64,000 nucleotides of DNA. It comes from an uncultured Nitrospira sp. (GTDB lineage Bacteria > Nitrospirota > Nitrospiria > Nitrospirales > Nitrospiraceae). The notes below the pieces were generated by a model, which did not search any database, was not told the origin of the DNA, and saw nothing but the letters and a program-made list of their open reading frames with translations. Positions 1-9,641 of this stretch are shown one piece after another. The stretch covers positions 1-64,000 of the forward strand of contig CABVRW010000012.1 in the NCBI GenBank assembly GCA_902500785.1, in the 5' to 3' direction. How positions within the stretch are numbered: the stretch's first letter is position 1; every line of letters begins with the position of its first letter. Position numbers and translations under genes: made by a program.

Positions 1-100
1 TCGAGGCTCCTTTCAGCCACACTATGCCTCACACACAAAATTTCGGACAAGTCCAGAGTAGTGGACGATTTGAGCAGTCTTAGTTCTTGGTACCCTCCTA

Positions 101-316
101 TTGTTTACCTATGACGGCAACGACAACCTCATCACGCGGCAGACCCCGAAGGGCGACGACATCCTGTTCGCCTACGATGCCGTGAACCAATTGCTCAGCA
201 AGACCCTGCCGGGGAGCCTGGTCACGAGTTACCTCTATGTCCTGGTTGGGAAGGTGACCACCGTCACCACTGCCGGCTCACCTAATCAAGCAGCCTTCTC
301 GTTATTCTTCCCTTGA
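101..316 (+). pseudogene. RHS/YD-repeat protein remnant
   Basis: The 71-codon open frame reads like two consecutive YD repeats of an RHS-family protein: YDGNDNLITRQTPKGDDI, then FAYDAVNQLLSKTLPG and a SYLYVLVGKVTTVT segment that matches the usual Y-D-x-x-G-N pattern with substitutions (V for D, K for N). RHS proteins are normally over 1000 residues and end in a variable toxin domain. Here nothing before or after the fragment continues the repeat, so it is a relic rather than a gene. Its start is arbitrary. It may mark the edge of a deleted polymorphic-toxin locus. Family identification is fairly secure, its history is inference. Confidence 0.6.
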
Positions 317-824
317 GCCCGTCTGGTTGCATCCTTGTTTCGTGCAAGGCGAAACGGGGGTGAGACCGTTCGGGGATGTTGGCATCATGGCCGCTCGCGC
401 CACAAACCTCTCGCGACGGACGCCGCTTCGTGATGTGAGCGAGGCCGGTCCGCGCCACGATCGACGCGTCCTTGATGGCTGGGCCCATCCCCTGTGCCAG
501 GAGTTTTTGTATCGCCTCCATGGATGTATACGTAGTAACACTGGCCTGATCATTCCAAGGCGTGGGCAACCGTTGTCACTGCCGGTAGGTAATGTTTTCC
601 CACCGCGCTCTCCAGTGAGCGTCACACTTTTCCGCATCGTCAACGAATTCACGCCGTTCACTCGGGGCAAGGCGCTGCGGGTGCGCGCACGATTGTTGCA
701 AATGCCGTCATCCCATTCGGCACGTGTCCCATACTAGGAAGAAGGTTCCCGTGCGTGGTGAACATCCCTCCATGATTGTGCGTTGCATGAGTGCGGCCAG
801 CAGAACGCGTCGCGCCTGATAACC
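317..824. other. Region without a confident gene
   Basis: Overlapping open frames exist on both strands (327-737 plus, 302-670 and 282-569 minus), but none has a recognisable domain, and all are rich in Arg, Pro and Ser as expected of chance frames in GC-rich DNA. The end of the region is probably the 5' untranslated and promoter region of the tpsB gene. No clear ribosome binding site or promoter consensus could be assigned. Confidence 0.4.
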
Positions 825-2522
825 ATGTCAGATAAAAGAACGATCGGTGGCCTGCTTTCTGGTGTGCTGCTTGGCGCTCTGGCCATCGTATCTACGCCGC
901 CGCCGTCTTGGGCACAAACTGCACCGGATGCCGGCGCGCTTCAGCAATTGCGCCAACAGCAGCTTGAACAAGACCGTCGGGAACAACTGCCATCCCAAGC
1001 CCCCAGTCTCACACCGGCCCAGCCTTCCCGGGAAGCCGCCCCGGCCTCAGAAACGGTCTGGGTCTCAGCCTATCGATTTGAAGGCAATACCTTGTTGACC
1101 GCCGAGCAACTGCTACCGGTGGTCGTCCCGTTTAGCAATCGTCGGATGGACCTGACCTTGCTGAGAGAGGCTGCCGTTGCCGTCGCCGATCACTATCGGA
1201 AAGCCGGTTGGATCGTGCATGCCTATCTCCCTCAGCAAGACATTACGAGCGGCAGTGTCCTCATCAGGATCGTGGAAGCAACGTTGGGAAAGGCCGCGCT
1301 GGACGGCACGCCTCCCAGGCGAGTCGCACCGGAGCAGGTGGAGAGGATCATCGATCGGCAACTGCAGCCCGGTCAATACCTCAACACCAGAGCCCTCGAC
1401 CGAGGACTCCTGTTGGCGGATGATCTGCCGGGCGTCCGAGTCTCGGGCGCCCTGGAAGCCGGCACCGAACCCGGCCAAACGAATGTGCGCATCACCACCG
1501 CCGACGAACCGATCCTTCACGGCGACCTGAGCCTCGATAACGGCGGCCCCCGCGCCACTGGTTCTCTTCGAGGCATGGGCACCCTGCTCCTGCAGAGCCC
1601 TCTTCATCTGGGCGATCACATCTCGCTGAACACCATGTTCACGGAAGGTAGCGAGTATGGAAGAGTGGCCTATACGCTGCCCGTCGGCCATGACGGTTGG
1701 CGCCTCGGCGTCAATGGTTCGTGGCTTTCCTACCGCCTGATTACCCCGGAGTTCGATGCCTTACGCGCCAAGGGGAGCGCTTCTTTCATGGGGCTGGAGG
1801 CGTCCTATCCTCTTGTCCGAGCCAGGGATTACAACCTGTACTGGCAGATGAATTACGACCATCGTCATTTTGAAAATATCGCCTCGAACGTCCGTCAGGC
1901 CGACTATCGAATCAATGAAGGGACCATGGGCTTCTCGGGCAACTGGTTTGAGAACGCGTTGGGCACTCCTGGCGCGACCTTTGGGAGTCTTGCCGTCGTC
2001 GCGGGGAATATCGACCAGGGCACACACCAGTCCGGTGAAAATCAAAAGCTCGAAGGCACCTTCACCAAACTCACCTGGTACGCAGGCCGTCAACAACAGG
2101 TCCATCCATGGCTGTCCTTGTACGGCGCCTTCATCGGACAGAAAGCCTTTAAGGCCATGGATTCGGCGGAACGCTTCTATGTCGGCGGCCCGCAGAGTGT
2201 CCGGGCGTATCCCGTGAACGAAGCCGGAGGGTCAAGCGGATGGGTTGTGACCGGTGAGCTCCGCGGGCACCTCCCCTGGGGGCTGGGCCTGACCGGCTTC
2301 TTTGATGCGGGCCGCGTCGAGAACCAATTGTTTATCGGACCGAGCTATACGCTGAAAGGAGGCGGGCTGACACTGGGCTGGCAAAGCCCCTTCGGCCTGG
2401 GCCTACAGGCCACCTGGGCCCATCGATTGGGAGACAATCCCAATCCCACCCCAACCGGGAAAGATCAGGACGGTTCGTTTGCTCAAGACCGCTTCTGGTT
2501 TTCGGCGAGTTACCTGTTCTAA
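825..2522 (+). CDS. TpsB-type two-partner secretion transporter (ShlB/FhaC/HecB family)
   Basis: Outer-membrane beta-barrel that exports a partner TpsA exoprotein from the periplasm. An open frame extends up to a TTG at 783, but the ATG at 825 is preferred because it begins a clean signal peptide (MSDKRTIGG, a hydrophobic stretch, then PPSWAQ cleavage site). After a Gln-rich linker a POTRA_2 domain starts around residue 75 (VSAYRFEGNTLLTAEQL), followed by the ShlB-type POTRA (IVHAYLPQQDITSGSV) and a C-terminal 16-strand-type barrel with repeated G-x-D-x-G/GA turns and FFDAGR near the end. The last residues (ASYLF) end in Phe as typical outer-membrane barrels do. The length of 565 residues is normal for the family. 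The tpsA gene follows 226 bp downstream, so the two form a TPS locus. Confidence 0.9.
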   Translation: MSDKRTIGGLLSGVLLGALAIVSTPPPSWAQTAPDAGALQQLRQQQLEQDRREQLPSQAPSLTPAQPSREAAPASETVWVSAYRFEGNTLLTAEQLLPVVVPFSNRRMDLTLLREAAVAVADHYRKAGWIVHAYLPQQDITSGSVLIRIVEATLGKAALDGTPPRRVAPEQVERIIDRQLQPGQYLNTRALDRGLLLADDLPGVRVSGALEAGTEPGQTNVRITTADEPILHGDLSLDNGGPRATGSLRGMGTLLLQSPLHLGDHISLNTMFTEGSEYGRVAYTLPVGHDGWRLGVNGSWLSYRLITPEFDALRAKGSASFMGLEASYPLVRARDYNLYWQMNYDHRHFENIASNVRQADYRINEGTMGFSGNWFENALGTPGATFGSLAVVAGNIDQGTHQSGENQKLEGTFTKLTWYAGRQQQVHPWLSLYGAFIGQKAFKAMDSAERFYVGGPQSVRAYPVNEAGGSSGWVVTGELRGHLPWGLGLTGFFDAGRVENQLFIGPSYTLKGGGLTLGWQSPFGLGLQATWAHRLGDNPNPTPTGKDQDGSFAQDRFWFSASYLF

Positions 2523-2748
2523 GGGCCACGCGACTCCCATGAAAGGGGAGGCCCATAGGCTCGTTGGAGGTTGGTGGGCCCGAGCCTCATCAAATTCCCC
2601 GAAGATATCAAGAATTTCCGGCAAACGCCGAATAGATCTTATGGAGTGCGCCCCCAGAGCGGCCCAAGCATGCCACACGTCCGAATCGCGTCATGAATGA
2701 TCGCTCGTTCTACTTGAATTACGAGCTTTGGTTTCAGGAGAGAGTGCC

Positions 2749-5700
2749 ATGACACGCCTTCTGTTCAGGGCATCATGTGCCCCCTCCCAGCCAGCCAAGT
2801 GGCGCCGGCCGCAGTGGCTCTCCGCGATTGTCCTGGCAGGTCTGCTGGTGAGTGCCGATCTATCCGGCCACGCTGCCGGCCCAGGCACGCCGCCGGCCAA
2901 GACACAACTCCCTACCGGCGAACAGGTTGTAGTCGGACAGGCGACAGTCAGTCGCAATCAGTCTCAGATGACGATCAATCAAAGCACCAACCGGGCCGCA
3001 ATCGACTGGCAGACTTTCAACATCGGCAGCGCTGCCCACGTCGATATTCGTCAGCCGTCCTCGGGAAGCGTTCTGCTCAATCGCATTATCGGCAGCGAGG
3101 CCAGTCAGTTGTTCGGCAAGCTCACGGCGAACGGCCAGGTGTTTCTGTCCAACCCCAATGGCATCTACTTCGCGCCCGGCGCAACCGTGGATGTCGGCGG
3201 CCTCGTGGCCACCACCCATCACCTGACCCTCGACGATTTCATGGCGGGGCGGGATCGTTTCACCCGCAATGGGGCTACCGGGCGGATAGTGAACGAAGCG
3301 CAGCTCCGAGCGTCGCTGGAAGGATACATCGCGTTGCTTGCGCCAGAGGTCCGAAACCACGGCGTCATCATCGCCGAACTGGGCACCGTTGCCCTAGCCG
3401 CCGGGGAAGCCTATGAATTGCATTTTGACCGGAGCCGACGGCTCGAAGGCATTCGTGTGGAACCGGCCTCGATTCATGCGTTAGTCGAAAACGGCCAGGC
3501 CGTGCTGGCTCCCGGCGGCTCTGTCATTTTGTCTGCCCTCGGAGTCCATCAGTTGCAAGGGAGCGTCATACGGAACGATGGCACGCTTGAAGCATCCAGC
3601 CTAGTCGCTAAGGGCGGGCGGATTCTCTTGGAGGGCGACAGGATTACGTTAGGCGCAGGCTCCTCACTCGCCGCCACGGGCGCGACCGGCGGTGGAGACG
3701 TGTTGGTGGGCGGCGGCTGGCAAGGCAGCGGCACTATGCGTCAGGCCACGACCGTCACCATGGAAGAGGGCGCCACCATCGATGTCAGCGCCACGGCCCA
3801 CGGACATGGTGGCACAGCCGTGCTGTGGAGCGATGTGAATCGCGCCGATAGCACCACCACGATGCGCGGTCGGATTACTGCGCGTGGTGCCGGTGAGGAT
3901 CAGTCCGGCGGCGCGGTCGAAACCTCCGGTCGTCGGTTGAGCGTGACGGGGACGGTCGACGCCGGACACGGCGGCCAGTGGCTCCTGGACCCCACCTACA
4001 TTACAGTGGCAACCAGCGGGGGCACCGTCACACCCGCCTCAATTGAAAGCGCGCTGAATGCCGGCAATACGGTCACGCTCGATACCGCCGGCGCAGGCAC
4101 GGATGCCGGAGACATCACGGTCAGCAACAGCATCAGCAAGACGGCGGGAGGCGATGCGACGCTATCCATGAAAGCGGACAGACGAATCACGATCGATAGC
4201 GGCGTCTCCATCTCGTCTACATCCAACAAGCTGGATCTGACGCTGGACTCCTCCGCGGATTCCAGCTTGAGCGGAATCTTCTCAGGATCCGGCAGCTTGA
4301 CTAAGAACGGAGGCGGCTTTCTCAAGATCAATGCGCCGCAAACCTACACCGGCAGCACCATTATCAACGGCGGAATTCTCATGCTGGGGGCGAACAATGT
4401 GCTCCCGGACACCTCGCGAGTGGTGATCAACGGCCACGGGATTCTCAGCCTCAATAGTTTCTCCGATACGGTGGGCTCAATCGAGGGGAGTGGCATCATC
4501 GAAAACGGTTCGGTCGTGCGGGACGGGATCGCCCTCTGGTTGGATGCCGGGAACAGCGCATCCTATGACGGTACGAGAACCACCTGGTACGACCTTAGCG
4601 GGAACGGCTATCACGGGACACTCTTCGGCAGTCCCACTTATAACGGAGCCAACCGGCAATTCGAGTTCACGACCAATTCCCAATATGTGCGCTTGACGTC
4701 GCTGCCTACGAACTTTCTCTCCAAGGGAGACGGCATTCTCAACGGCCTCACCGTCTTTACGGTGGCCGACTTTGGGAGCGCCAACTTTTGGGAGCGCATT
4801 GTGGATTTTGGCAATGGCAGTCCCAGCAGCAACATCATCTTGTCCCGCTTCGGCAACACGAATGCGTTGAACTTCGAGCTGTATAATCCCACCACTGCAA
4901 ACAAGGTCGATCCGTCCGGCGCGAACACGTTGATCCCGTCCGGCGGCGGGGTCCGGAGCTACGCAGGTACAGCGAATGGAACCAACATGGTGCTGTACCA
5001 AAACGGCACGCCGCAACTAACGGTCGCCAATAGCGCCCTTCCCGATCAGGTCCTGCGGACGAATAACTATGTGGGCAAGAGCAACTGGGTTGTCGATGAT
5101 ACCTTGCGTGGAACGATTGGGGTGATCCTGGTTTATGATCGCGCATTGAATGCTGTGGAAGTGCAGCAGAACCACAATGCGTTCATCAATCGGGCTGCAG
5201 CTACCCTGACGGTCGGAGGAAACAACCTCAGTACCACCTTCAGTGGCAAAATTGAGAACGGCGCCGATACTGTGAATTTGGCGAAAATCGGGACGGGAAC
5301 GCTCACGCTGAGTGGCGCGAACAATTATTCGGGCACCACCACCGTGCGCGGAGGAACATTGCAGGTGGGAGCCGGTGGAGCGGCGGGTACGCTAGGGGTG
5401 GGCGCCGTGACGAACAATGCGACCGTGACATTTGACCGGAGCGATGCCGTCACCGTGGCAAATGCCATCGGGGGAAGCGGCGCGCTGATCAAATCGGGCA
5501 CTAATACGCTCACACTGACGGGCCTACATACCTATACCGGCCCCACCACGATCAACGACGGCACGCTCGTGATCGAGAATAACGCCCCCACGTCGTCCAG
5601 CAGCAGTTTCAATGGGCCCGGCGCGCTCGCCATACAACCCGCCGCAAGCAGTTTCAGCAGCGCCTTCAGCACCAGCGGTTGGAGTCTAGGCAACACGCTC

Positions 5701-8700
5701 ACCGGGTTGGCGCTGGGCAAGACGGGCAACACCGCCGCCCTCACCGTCGACCGCGCCACCAGTATCGCCGGGCCGATCAGCCTCTATGGCGGCAACATTG
5801 CCATCAATGCGGCGTTAACGGCCACGGGCACCAACAGCGTGTCGATGACCGGCACCGTCACCGATGGGCCAAGCGGGAGTATCATCGCCGACAAGCTGGC
5901 GCTGCTCAGCGGCACCGTTACTCTCGACAACACCAGTCACAGTGTCAACACCCTCGCCGCGAGCAGCGGCAGCCTGACCTACCGCAATGCCGGCGCCTTG
6001 AACGTGGGCACCGTGGGCAGCACGGACGGCATCACGGCCATCGGCGCAGTGGACATCAGCACCCAGAGTGGCGACCTCATCATAAGCCAGAACGTGACCA
6101 CCACTAACACCACGGCGACCGCGCTCACGCTCAACGCCGGCCGCAGCATAGCGGCGGGCACGACTACGGGGGGGAACCTTCTCATCAGCGGCAGCCCCAC
6201 GGTGAGCGTGGGCAGCGGTGGCACAGCCAAGCTGTTGAGCGGCGGCATAGCAGGCAGTACCGGTCTGACCAGTTTGATCGGCGCTGGTAGTGGTCGTTTT
6301 CGGTACAACAGCGACGAGAGTGCCGCCAATTACACCTTGGGGTTGTCCACCGGTTTGAATGCCGTCTACCGCGAACAACCGTCGATCACTGTGACTGCCG
6401 ACAGCCAGATCGTCACCTATGGCACCGCGCTCACTACTACCGTGAGCCTCAGTGGACAGAACGGTGACACAGCCGTACAGGCCTTCTCGGTGCAACCCAG
6501 CGTGACCGTGGGAGGCAGCACGTCAAGCTCGGGCAATCCCATTGTCGGCAGCCATGCGCTCACCCTCTCGGGCGCCACCAGCCAACTGGGTTATGCGACG
6601 GCGTATGTCGATGGTAACTTGACGGTGAACCAGAAGACGCTGACCCCTGCCTTCACCAGCGCGAACAAGCCCTACGACGGCACCACCACGGCGACGGTCA
6701 GCTCCAGCGACGACCGGATCAGCGGCGACGTGGTGACGATCACTCGCAGCGCAGCCTTTGCCGATAAAAACGCCGCCGACGGCGTGACGGTGAACGTCAG
6801 TGGCGTCAGTTTGTCCGGCACCGATGCGGGCAACTATGTCCTCTCCGGCACGACAGGCACCGCTACCGCCGACATCACTCGCAAGGTCGTCACGGTCTCT
6901 GGCCTCGCCGCCAACACTAAAGCCTACGACGGCACCACCGCCGCTACCATCAGCGACGCCGGCAGCGTCACTGCCGGCGTCGGCAGCGAGACGTTGGGTC
7001 TCAACGGCGGAACCTCAGCCACCTTTGCTGATGCCAATGCCGGCACGGGCAAGACCGTGACCGTCACGGGCTATAGCCTTGCCGACGGCACGGGCGGTGG
7101 CCTCGCGACAAATTATCAACTCAGCATCAGCAGCGCCACGACAACGGCGGATATCACACGGGTGCCCTTGACTGTACAGGCCAACCATGATGCCCGCTTC
7201 GTCACGCAAAGCGACTCGGCAGGTTATGCGGGTGTGACATACTTTGGATTGGTCGGAGGCGAAACGAGCGGGGTCTTGAGCGGCACCCTCAATATGGCGC
7301 GCAGCAACTCCGGCACCAATAGCGTCGGGATCTACAACAACGTCCTCGTGCCCAGTGGCTTGACGTCGAGTAATTATTCCATCACCTTCGGATCCGGTAC
7401 CTACACGATTGTGCCGGCCGATCAGTTGCAAGTACGGGTTACGAATGTCACTACTACCTACGGCTCGACGCCAACCTACAGCATCGCCAGCGCCCGATAC
7501 TTGTCCAGCGGTAGTTCTACGATCGTGGACCTCAGCGGCAATGTGAGTGCGAGCGGAAACGCGATCACCATTACCGATGGAGTGGGCGGCGCAGCACAAT
7601 TCACCGTCGGGGCGACCGGCGCAACACTCAGCGGCGCAGGCCTACTGCCGGTCGGGGTGCATGCAATCGGCTCCAGCGGCGTGACCAGCACCAGCGCCAA
7701 CTTCAGCAATACCTTGACCCTCATTGGATCGCACATGGTCAATGCCCGTTCATTGACGGTCCTGCCCAGCGGAGCGAGTAAGACTTACGACGGCACGAAA
7801 CTCCTTAACGGAACGGTCGTGAGTCTGTCCGGGGTGCAAACCGGCGACGCCGTCTCTGCCACAGGGAACGTAGCCTTCGCGACGACGAATGTGGGCACGA
7901 ATCTCGGCTATACCATCGGCGGTGTGCATGCGAGTGGCGCTGACTTCGGCAACTACGCTCTCGACAGCAGTGCGGCAGTCACCGGTACCAACGGCGCGAT
8001 CGTGCCACGCAGCGTGACGGTATCCGGCCTCACCGTGGCCAGCAAGCCTTACGACGGCACGACGACGGCCTCCGTCGATCACAGTGGTGTGACGTTCAAC
8101 AATAGCGTAGCCGGTGATGTGCTGACGGCCAGCAGTACCGTCGGTGCGTTTGCCGACCCGCTGGTGGGGACCGGAAAATCCGTGACGCTCAGCGGGACCC
8201 TGTACGGTGGAGCGGATATCGGGAACTACACTGTTACCGGCCAGACCTCGACGATCGCCGACATTACCGGATTTCCAAACCCGACTGGAGTCACCAATAC
8301 GACAAGTACGACCAGTGTCGTCAATGCGCTGATGCAATACAGCCGCGGGAACCAGCCGCCGTTCGGTTCCCCATCGACTTTGCCGGTGAGCGGGCTCCAA
8401 GCTTTGCCACACTACATGGCAGGGGGAGTAGTCGGGCTGCATCCTGACGCACAACTGGCTTCCCTCTCTCCTTCATCAGAGGTCACTCACGCGTTGGTGG
8501 TGGAGTGGGAGGCTCGTCCCACGAACGATGACACCGAGGTGGTCTCCGTCTCGATTCCAGAAACCCTGCTGAAGCAGGGAGAACCGATTGCGTTCACGTT
8601 GCCTGACGCTTTGATTCACAAGCTCGGCGGGATCCCGAATGAGTTTACGCAATCGGACGGAGCGTCCCTACCGGCGTGGCTGACGTATGACGCACAGACG

Positions 8701-8811
8701 ATGACTTTCCGCATCGATGGCACGGGATCCTCGTCGCTTCCGGCTGAAGTCGTGGCCACGTTTCAGGGGGAACGAATTCTGGTCACGATGGTCGCCCAGG
8801 CACATGAATAA
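2749..8811 (+). CDS. TpsA filamentous-haemagglutinin-family exoprotein with LamG-like and YDG/MBG repeats
   Basis: Large secreted exoprotein, probably an adhesin or matrix protein, exported by the upstream TpsB. The ATG at 2749 is chosen over a TTG at 2728 because AGGAGAG lies at 2736-2742. Domains: signal sequence to about residue 45; haemagglutination-activity TPS domain (QMTINQSTNRAAIDWQTFNI, then FLSNPNGIYFAPGATVDVGG) to about 300; beta-helical stretch with autotransporter-type strand repeats (GGGFLKINAPQTYTGSTIIN, LTLSGANNYSGTTTVRGGTL); a LamG/concanavalin-like domain near 593-812 (IALWLDAGNSASYDG to RALNAVEVQQNHNAF); MBG-like units; four YDG repeats near 1305, 1389, 1677 and 1764 (NKPYDGTTT, TKAYDGTTA); and a C-terminal Ig-like segment (LPAWLTYDAQTMTFRIDG). 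There is no CDI-type toxin module, VENN motif or anchor, so it is probably released or held non-covalently. Confidence 0.88.
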   Translation: MTRLLFRASCAPSQPAKWRRPQWLSAIVLAGLLVSADLSGHAAGPGTPPAKTQLPTGEQVVVGQATVSRNQSQMTINQSTNRAAIDWQTFNIGSAAHVDIRQPSSGSVLLNRIIGSEASQLFGKLTANGQVFLSNPNGIYFAPGATVDVGGLVATTHHLTLDDFMAGRDRFTRNGATGRIVNEAQLRASLEGYIALLAPEVRNHGVIIAELGTVALAAGEAYELHFDRSRRLEGIRVEPASIHALVENGQAVLAPGGSVILSALGVHQLQGSVIRNDGTLEASSLVAKGGRILLEGDRITLGAGSSLAATGATGGGDVLVGGGWQGSGTMRQATTVTMEEGATIDVSATAHGHGGTAVLWSDVNRADSTTTMRGRITARGAGEDQSGGAVETSGRRLSVTGTVDAGHGGQWLLDPTYITVATSGGTVTPASIESALNAGNTVTLDTAGAGTDAGDITVSNSISKTAGGDATLSMKADRRITIDSGVSISSTSNKLDLTLDSSADSSLSGIFSGSGSLTKNGGGFLKINAPQTYTGSTIINGGILMLGANNVLPDTSRVVINGHGILSLNSFSDTVGSIEGSGIIENGSVVRDGIALWLDAGNSASYDGTRTTWYDLSGNGYHGTLFGSPTYNGANRQFEFTTNSQYVRLTSLPTNFLSKGDGILNGLTVFTVADFGSANFWERIVDFGNGSPSSNIILSRFGNTNALNFELYNPTTANKVDPSGANTLIPSGGGVRSYAGTANGTNMVLYQNGTPQLTVANSALPDQVLRTNNYVGKSNWVVDDTLRGTIGVILVYDRALNAVEVQQNHNAFINRAAATLTVGGNNLSTTFSGKIENGADTVNLAKIGTGTLTLSGANNYSGTTTVRGGTLQVGAGGAAGTLGVGAVTNNATVTFDRSDAVTVANAIGGSGALIKSGTNTLTLTGLHTYTGPTTINDGTLVIENNAPTSSSSSFNGPGALAIQPAASSFSSAFSTSGWSLGNTLTGLALGKTGNTAALTVDRATSIAGPISLYGGNIAINAALTATGTNSVSMTGTVTDGPSGSIIADKLALLSGTVTLDNTSHSVNTLAASSGSLTYRNAGALNVGTVGSTDGITAIGAVDISTQSGDLIISQNVTTTNTTATALTLNAGRSIAAGTTTGGNLLISGSPTVSVGSGGTAKLLSGGIAGSTGLTSLIGAGSGRFRYNSDESAANYTLGLSTGLNAVYREQPSITVTADSQIVTYGTALTTTVSLSGQNGDTAVQAFSVQPSVTVGGSTSSSGNPIVGSHALTLSGATSQLGYATAYVDGNLTVNQKTLTPAFTSANKPYDGTTTATVSSSDDRISGDVVTITRSAAFADKNAADGVTVNVSGVSLSGTDAGNYVLSGTTGTATADITRKVVTVSGLAANTKAYDGTTAATISDAGSVTAGVGSETLGLNGGTSATFADANAGTGKTVTVTGYSLADGTGGGLATNYQLSISSATTTADITRVPLTVQANHDARFVTQSDSAGYAGVTYFGLVGGETSGVLSGTLNMARSNSGTNSVGIYNNVLVPSGLTSSNYSITFGSGTYTIVPADQLQVRVTNVTTTYGSTPTYSIASARYLSSGSSTIVDLSGNVSASGNAITITDGVGGAAQFTVGATGATLSGAGLLPVGVHAIGSSGVTSTSANFSNTLTLIGSHMVNARSLTVLPSGASKTYDGTKLLNGTVVSLSGVQTGDAVSATGNVAFATTNVGTNLGYTIGGVHASGADFGNYALDSSAAVTGTNGAIVPRSVTVSGLTVASKPYDGTTTASVDHSGVTFNNSVAGDVLTASSTVGAFADPLVGTGKSVTLSGTLYGGADIGNYTVTGQTSTIADITGFPNPTGVTNTTSTTSVVNALMQYSRGNQPPFGSPSTLPVSGLQALPHYMAGGVVGLHPDAQLASLSPSSEVTHALVVEWEARPTNDDTEVVSVSIPETLLKQGEPIAFTLPDALIHKLGGIPNEFTQSDGASLPAWLTYDAQTMTFRIDGTGSSSLPAEVVATFQGERILVTMVAQAHE
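6655..8270 (+). repeat. YDG/MBG repeat block inside tpsA
   Basis: Four copies of a [NTS]K-x-YDGT motif at about 6664, 6911, 7779 and 8041 head units of roughly 80-110 residues that run into G-x-D-x-GNY (TDAGNYVLSG, GADFGNYALDS, GADIGNYTVTG). This pattern matches the YDG domain (Pfam) found in bacterial surface exoproteins. The units are diverged at the nucleotide level, so they are protein repeats rather than recent tandem duplications. Confidence 0.75.
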
Positions 8812-9547
8812 CGAGAAGGGGCGGGCTAGTTCGAACGATGACGCCACGCAACCGCTCCACTTATAGATAATTAACCAGAGCGACTGTTTTTCTCCCTGCT
8901 ACTGTACTCGGTTTCGTCCGAACCCGACACGATCGGGAATTCTCGTTGCGCTTGCCTCCGTGACCCTCGTGTGGTTAGAAGCCACACGGTAGCAGCTGAT
9001 CGATCTTCCCGGACTGCGTATCAAGAAACAGTTGTCGTTACTTGCCTGGATACTCCAGATCCGTTGAGTGGATCAATAGATCTGGAGGCAGGTCTTCGTT
9101 TCCAGATGCGCCTTTTGCGGAGAGGTGTGAGTCTGTGTCAGATCAACCGTCGTCGCTTCATCTCTGGGTGTCCCGATGTGACTACCACCCCATGAAGGCT
9201 CATCCTGGGCCAGAGGGTGTCACGGTACCACGGCGAAGGGGTTCGACGAAGCACAGAGGGAGGGAGTGCGCAGCAAGGCGCCTGGAGTGAGTGTCACGCC
9301 GATCGCCGAAGAGTTGAGGATTATGGAGAGGCCATGCGGGCTGCGATCACGAGGGGTGGATCCCGCACGGCTCTGGCGATGGTCGACCATAAGGAAAGAA
9401 GCTGTGGACGCGGTGCAATGCGAGTGAGGCGCGCGACTTGACGCAAGCAGCCGAAAAGTTGGATAAGTTTATCCAAGTCGATAAAGGAATACCACCTGTC
9501 GTATTGCTACTTGAAGAGTCAGATATCGAAGCGCTGAACCTAAGCGT
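8812..9547. other. Non-coding region between tpsA and tRNA-Arg
   Basis: About 735 bp without a gene I can support; the small open frames here (8971-9195, 9042-9290, 9217-9441) have no domain or good ribosome binding site. It contains a 9-bp perfect inverted repeat, CTCCAGATC at 9053-9061 and GATCTGGAG at 9079-9087, separated by 17 nt, with no T-tract. Bases just before 9548 presumably hold the tRNA promoter, but I could not pick a convincing -35/-10 pair. Confidence 0.5.
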
Positions 9548-9624
<77 letters not shown>

Positions 9625-9641
9625 CAACGACTATAATCTTT

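Noticed and set aside
302-737. Overlapping frames on both strands as a possible gene
   Set aside because: Composition looks like chance translation of GC-rich DNA and no family pattern was found on either strand.
2749-8811. Contact-dependent inhibition (CdiA) toxin with immunity gene
   Set aside because: No VENN-like motif, no C-terminal toxin domain, and no small gene follows that could be an immunity protein.
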